From: Malassezia japonica
Lineage: Eukaryota; Basidiomycota; Malasseziomycetes; Malasseziales; Malasseziaceae
Reading direction: 5' to 3'
Assembly: GCF_029542785.1 (NCBI RefSeq)
Contig: NC_083371.1
Coordinates: 744,001 to 808,000 of the forward strand
DNA: 64,000 nt
How positions within the stretch are numbered: the stretch's first letter is position 1; each line of letters opens with the position of its first letter. Below the pieces are notes generated by a model. It saw only the letters and a list, made by a program, of their open reading frames with translations. It was not told the origin of the DNA and ran no database searches. A program made the position numbers and the translations under genes. Of this stretch, positions 60,060 to 64,000 are shown piece after piece.

Positions 60060-61361
60060 ATGAGCACGGAGCAGCGCGAGGGCGTCCAAGGTAGGTGCCG
60101 CGCCTGACGCAGTCGAGGTACGCCAGCGCTCCGACTCGCTCCTGGAGCGCGAGGAGGTCGAGCGCCGCATCGAGGCGGCGCTCGCCGCGTGGGAGGGGTG
60201 CACGACCGAGCGCGTCGTGCCGCGCGACGCGTACGCGTCGCTCGCCGACGACGTCGAGCGCGTGTACATCGCCGAGAGCGGTACGTCGCACGACTCACAC
60301 AGACTCGGGCGCACCGCGCGTGCAGCACGCCAAGCTCATCGTGCACGTGTACCGCCCGTGCCCGGTGGACAATGTCGACGAGTTTGGCGTGGGCGACGCC
60401 GAGAGCCAGGGCATGGACAATAGCGTGGCCGCGACGCTCGCCGAGCTGCCGAACCGCGGCCTGGACGGGGTGTGGGAAACGTACGTCACTTTGCTAACGC
60501 AGCCTCGTGTATACCGACGACGTCAAGGCACGTCTCTTGCATTATATCTATACCACGATGCGCTTCGCTGCACGCGGCATCGACCAAAACGTCATTACGT
60601 GCAACCGCGTGGTCCTCCTGCACGGGCCGCCGGGCACCGGCAAGACGAGCCTGTGCCGCGCTCTCGCGCAAAAGCTCGCGATCCGCCTCGGCGCGCAGTA
60701 CACACACGGCAAGCTCGTCGAAATCAACTCGCACTCGCTCTTTTCCAAGTGGTTCTCCGAGTCGGGCAAGCTCGTGCACCGCCTCTTTGAGCTCATTGCC
60801 GAGCTTCTCGAGGACGAATCGGGTTTTGTCGTCGTGCTCATTGACGAAATCGAGAGCCTGTCCAAGGCACGCTCATCAGCCGCTGCGGGCGTCGAGCCGT
60901 CTGACTCGATCCGCGTCGTGAATGCGCTCCTGACCGAGCTCGACAAGCTCAAGCAGCGCCAGAACGTGCTTGTAATGACGACGTCGAACCTTTCCGAGTC
61001 GATCGACCCTGCGTTCCTCGACCGCGCAGACATCCGGCAGTACATCGGCCTGCCGGGCACCGAGGCGGTATACAAAATCCTGCAGTCGTGCCTCGCCGAG
61101 CTCGTGCGCGTCGGGCTCGCCAGCCACGAGGAGCTCGCAGCGTACAGCGACGCGGCCGCGGCGGGCGGCGCGTCGGCGGCGCTCCTCGCATTGGCCGAGT
61201 CGTGCCGCGGCGCGTCGGGGCGCTCGCTGCGCCGCATGCCGGTCCTCGCACACGCACGCCATCTGCACGCACGCGCACACCCCTCGTGCCACGACTGGGT
61301 CGTCGCGATGCAGGCGGCATGGACAGAAATGCAGCGCGATGCCGCGCGCACGTCTTCGTAA
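60060..61361 (+). CDS. PCH2: Pch2/TRIP13 AAA+ ATPase, three 22-nt introns
   Basis: 411 residues from exons 60060-60090, 60113-60280, 60303-60480 and 60503-61361. All three introns are 22 nt, the first with a GTAGGT donor. The joined sequence includes LPNRGLDGVWETLVYTDDVK, Walker A LLHGPPGTGKTSLCRALAQK, INSHSLFSKWFSESGKLVH, Walker B VVLIDEIESL and the sensor segment TTSNLSESID. Pch2/TRIP13 remodels HORMA proteins (Mad2, Hop1) for the spindle and meiotic checkpoints. It starts 50 bp after the TIF34 stop. A Pch2 gene in a lineage without well-known meiosis is worth noting. Confidence 0.94.
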
Positions 61362-61373
61362 TAGGTAGGGTAT

Positions 61374-63187
61374 CTACGAACTGTCGCGCACGGCGCCATG
61401 CTCCGCGCCGCTCTTGCCCTTCCAGTACGCGTGGCGGTCCGCCTTGCTGAGGCTCGATTTGGACCGCTTTGCACGCCCCGCGATCGCCAGGCCCTGGCCC
61501 GCCTCGGGCGCAGGCGCGGGCGCGGGCGCAGGCGCAGGCGGCGCGTCGCTGTCGCTCGACTCGGTGACGAACGGCGCGTCGTTCGTGAGCAAATCTGCGT
61601 CCGAGTCGCTCGGCTCGGCGGGCGGCGCGTACATGTCGCGCTGGCGCTTGCGTGTGCGGCTCGGCGCGGCGTACTTTGAGTCTTCTTCGCTCGCGCCCGA
61701 GCTCGGCTGGAGCTTGCGCACCTTGGCCTGGGGCGTGCTGATCTCGACCTCTGGCGCATCGTCCGGGCGTACGCCCGCGTCGCGTTCGGCGGCCGCACGC
61801 TTGGTCTTGGCACGTTTCTTGGGTGCCTCTTCCTCCGCGGCGCGCTTCTCGCCCTTGGCGAGAGGCGGGAACTCGGCGAGGCGGCCCTGGAGCGCGTGCG
61901 ACTCGAACAGGTCCTTGATCTCGGTGCGCCGCTTGATCATTTCGCGCGACACGCCGAGCACCGAGCCGAGCAAGCTCTCGGGCTCTTTTGTCTGGCTGGT
62001 AATGTGCAGGCGCGAGTCGCCCTCGTCGCCAAAGTGGGTGTGCGTGCTCTGCTGCTGCGCGTCGTGCAGTGCGCGCTGGCGCGTACGAAAAGCGTGCAAG
62101 TCGTTGGCGCGCTCGCACAGCGCCGCGTGCAGGATATCGAATGCACCGCCGAGTGCGGACCGCACGCTGATCACGGCAAACGAGCCCTTGGCGATATCGT
62201 TCCCGACGTCGTGCGGGTCTTCGATGCAGAGCAAAAACGGCTTGCGTGCGTCGTACCACCCCCGCTTGCGCTTGTTAAAGTAACCCCCCAGACCCCGCAC
62301 GGTAATCCCGCTCTCGTCGTACCCAAAGTTTTTGCCGTACAGCTCGAGGAGCTCCATGAGCAGCGTGCCGAGGTTGCGTTCCGCGGCGATCTCTTCCATT
62401 TGCAGCTTGGGATGCAGCTGCAGAAACGATAGGATCATGAGCGTGACGCTGTATGAGCCGAGGCCGCCGGTGAACACTTCCGAGAGCGCGCGCTGCTGCA
62501 AGAGCTGCTTGACGACCATCACGAGCGGCCGCAAGCCCGGCATCTTGGCGAGCCAGCGGTTGACGAGCCGCGCGGCCTGCAGTCCGTTGGCCTGGTTGAT
62601 CGAGATATCGACGTGAAAGTGGCCATAGGTGCACACAAACTTGATGATCGGCACCTTGGCGCGTCCAATGACCTGGATGTCCTTTGCGAGGCCGTGCGCC
62701 CGGAGGCACCCCGCAATGCTGCGCAGCGTCGTCTCGCGGGGACGCAGGTCCATGGACTTGGACAGAACTACAAGGTCGATGTCGCTGCGTGAGCTAGAGT
62801 ACGTACCCCTGCGGCAGGTACAGCTGTGTGTCCTGTGACCCAAACGAGCGTACTTCGGCGTCCGGCCACTCGGAGCACAGCGCGCGCTGCAGCAGCTCGA
62901 TCACCATCACGCGGCACGCGTGCTCCTCTTGTGTAGGGCAGATCCACTGCGAGTAGGTCTTTACCTCTGCGTTCAACCTGCGTCAGCGGCGCGACGTACA
63001 TTTCGGCCACGTTCCGGTACCGGTGCCACTCGACATCGGTCGCCCACGGCGTGCTGCGCGCGGTGGCGTGCTCGCGCACCGCATCGTCGACAGTCGTCGC
63101 CTGCTTCTCCTCGGGCACATCACTCTCGCTCCCCTCCCCCAGGTCGAAGGCGATGTAGTCGTCCGCGCCGAATCCAGGCGCGCTCAT
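61374..63187 (-). CDS. TRF4: TRF4-type non-canonical poly(A) polymerase, two 22-nt introns
   Basis: 589 residues from exons 63000-63187, 62807-62977 and 61374-62784. Both introns are 22 nt (GTACGT; CTGACGCAG and CTCACGCAG). Intron removal builds the nucleotidyltransferase motif SFGSQDTQLYLPQGDIDLVV with the catalytic Asp pair; the third Asp lies in FHVDISIN. The PAP-associated region includes GGLGSYSVTLMILSFLQLHP. The C-terminal third is basic and Ala/Pro-rich. Trf4/Pap2 is the polymerase of the TRAMP complex that tails RNAs for the nuclear exosome. It is divergent from PRP5 with 54 bp between start codons. Confidence 0.93.
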
Positions 63188-63241
63188 GGCGAAAAGAAGC
63201 CCGATGGCCCGATGTATTTGTCGCTTTTCGTCCGTGTGGAA

Positions 63242-64000
63242 ATGTCAGGCAACGTGGGGCAAGGCGCCCAGCGTTCGCTAACCGAAGCAGAGGAGAAGCA
63301 GCGTGCAAAGCGGCAGCGTCTAGAGGCGTGGCGCCGCGAGCAGGCTGCGAAAAAGCGCGCCGCCGAAGCGGGCGGGGGGAGCGCCCCGAAAAAAGCGCGG
63401 CCGGAGCCACCGACGCGCACGCTCGGGCTGCGTGCGCCGGCGGCGCAGGCCGCGCCGAAGCTGCCTGCGCGTGCCTTTTCCGCGCTGGACGAGGAGGAGG
63501 AGAACGTCAAGCCGAAGCGGCAGCTGCACCATGTGCTCGATGACGCGCCGGCCGCGGCCGAGGACGAGGGCGAAGAGGACCCCCTGGACGCGTACATGAG
63601 CTCGGTGCAGACCGAGGTGCAGCGCGTGGAGCACGACAAGCCGTCTACCGAGGTGCGTGAACTGGTGTCCGAGGACGAGGAGGAGCAGCCGGCGGCTGCG
63701 GCGGCGTCGCGCCCGACGGGCGACTCGCTCGACGCGATGAGCGCCGAGGACCTCTTGTCGTTCACGGCGAAGCGGTCGAAGCAGCACGTTATTCCCCAGG
63801 TCGACCATTCCAAGATGGACTACGAGCCGTTCCGCAAATCGTTCTACCACGAGCCCGAAGAGGTGGCGCGCCTGAGCGAGCCCGAGGCGGACCGGATGCG
63901 GATGGAGCTCGACGCGATCTCGGTGCGTGGCAAAGACTGCCCCAAGCCCATTACCAAGTGGTCGCACTGCGGACTGCCTGTGAGTTGTTTGGATGTGATT
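63242..64000 (+). CDS. PRP5: PRP5/DDX46-type DEAD-box splicing helicase (5' part)
   Basis: The first 253 codons are in the window and the frame is open to the edge. The N-terminus is highly charged (SLTEAEEKQRAKRQRLEAWR), with the DPLDAYMSSVQTEV motif and the conserved pre-helicase block YEPFRKSFYHEPEEVARLSE, then IKVRGK-type sequence ISVRGKDCPKPITKWSHCGL (the Q-motif approach). These are hallmarks of Prp5/DDX46, the ATPase that remodels U2 snRNP at branch-site recognition. The DEAD core lies beyond the window. Confidence 0.9.
   Translation, partial: MSGNVGQGAQRSLTEAEEKQRAKRQRLEAWRREQAAKKRAAEAGGGSAPKKARPEPPTRTLGLRAPAAQAAPKLPARAFSALDEEEENVKPKRQLHHVLDDAPAAAEDEGEEDPLDAYMSSVQTEVQRVEHDKPSTEVRELVSEDEEEQPAAAAASRPTGDSLDAMSAEDLLSFTAKRSKQHVIPQVDHSKMDYEPFRKSFYHEPEEVARLSEPEADRMRMELDAISVRGKDCPKPITKWSHCGLPVSCLDVI

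Overview
The window is nuclear DNA of a compact basidiomycete yeast genome. Spliceosomal introns, a U2 snRNA gene, intron-containing tRNAs, fungal-type genes (HOM2, ILV3, ENA-type ATPase, VNX1-type antiporter, SWC5) and very short intergenic gaps all point that way. Gene content, a tandem family of secreted acid phosphatases and generally GC-rich coding sequence suggest Ustilaginomycotina, most likely Malassezia or a close relative. The genus is inferred, not shown by the sequence.

Layout. 1-6.1 kb: four tandem minus-strand secreted histidine acid phosphatases (the first cut by the window edge). 6.3-8.3 kb: divergent RPL5 and RPL15. 8.5-10.1 kb: a GATA zinc-finger factor. 10.7-12.5 kb: divergent CYC1 (six exons, two of them 11 nt) and MDM35. 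12.6 kb: tRNA-Cys. 12.9-19.3 kb: PSD2, ILV3, HOM2. 19.5 kb: U2 snRNA. 19.8-25.8 kb: VNX1-like antiporter, a RING protein, SWC5. 25.9 kb: tRNA-Glu. 26-35.8 kb: a minus-strand series (Sel1-like protein, PPWD1-type cyclophilin, CCT5, SUI2, UFD2). 35.9-44.6 kb: ALG1, CDC9, YKU80, APC4. 44.6-50 kb: ETFA, an HST3/4-type sirtuin, a SelW-like protein, a GPI-type secreted protein. 50.2-57.4 kb: ENA-type ATPase, TAF8, YCH1-like phosphatase, PAQR/IZH-like membrane protein. 57.4-64 kb: PP2C phosphatase, TIF34, PCH2, TRF4-type poly(A) polymerase, and the 5' part of PRP5.

The most striking feature is the intron population. From about 31 kb onward I resolve 28 introns of only 20-26 nt, 19 of them exactly 22 nt, with a GTACGT-type donor and a CTNAY branch box followed almost directly by NCAG. 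Removing them turns apparently broken or frameshifted ORFs (YKU80, APC4, CDC9, PCH2, TRF4, PP2C, sirtuin, TAF8) into intact conserved proteins. The left part instead has longer introns (38-100 nt, often TACTAAC branch) in RPL5, RPL15, CYC1 and MDM35.

Genes are packed with gaps from 3 bp to a few hundred bp, and many pairs are divergent with tens of bp between start codons (CDC9/YKU80, UFD2/ALG1, TAF8/YCH1, TRF4/PRP5). Several divergent or neighbouring pairs share a theme: ribosomal proteins, mitochondrial intermembrane-space proteins, DNA end joining/ligation, RNA processing. A GTGGAG/CTCCAC hexamer recurs in these short promoters, and CACGTGGG (Pho4-type) sites lie upstream of two phosphatase genes. 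No transposon, CRISPR array or clear horizontally acquired segment was seen.
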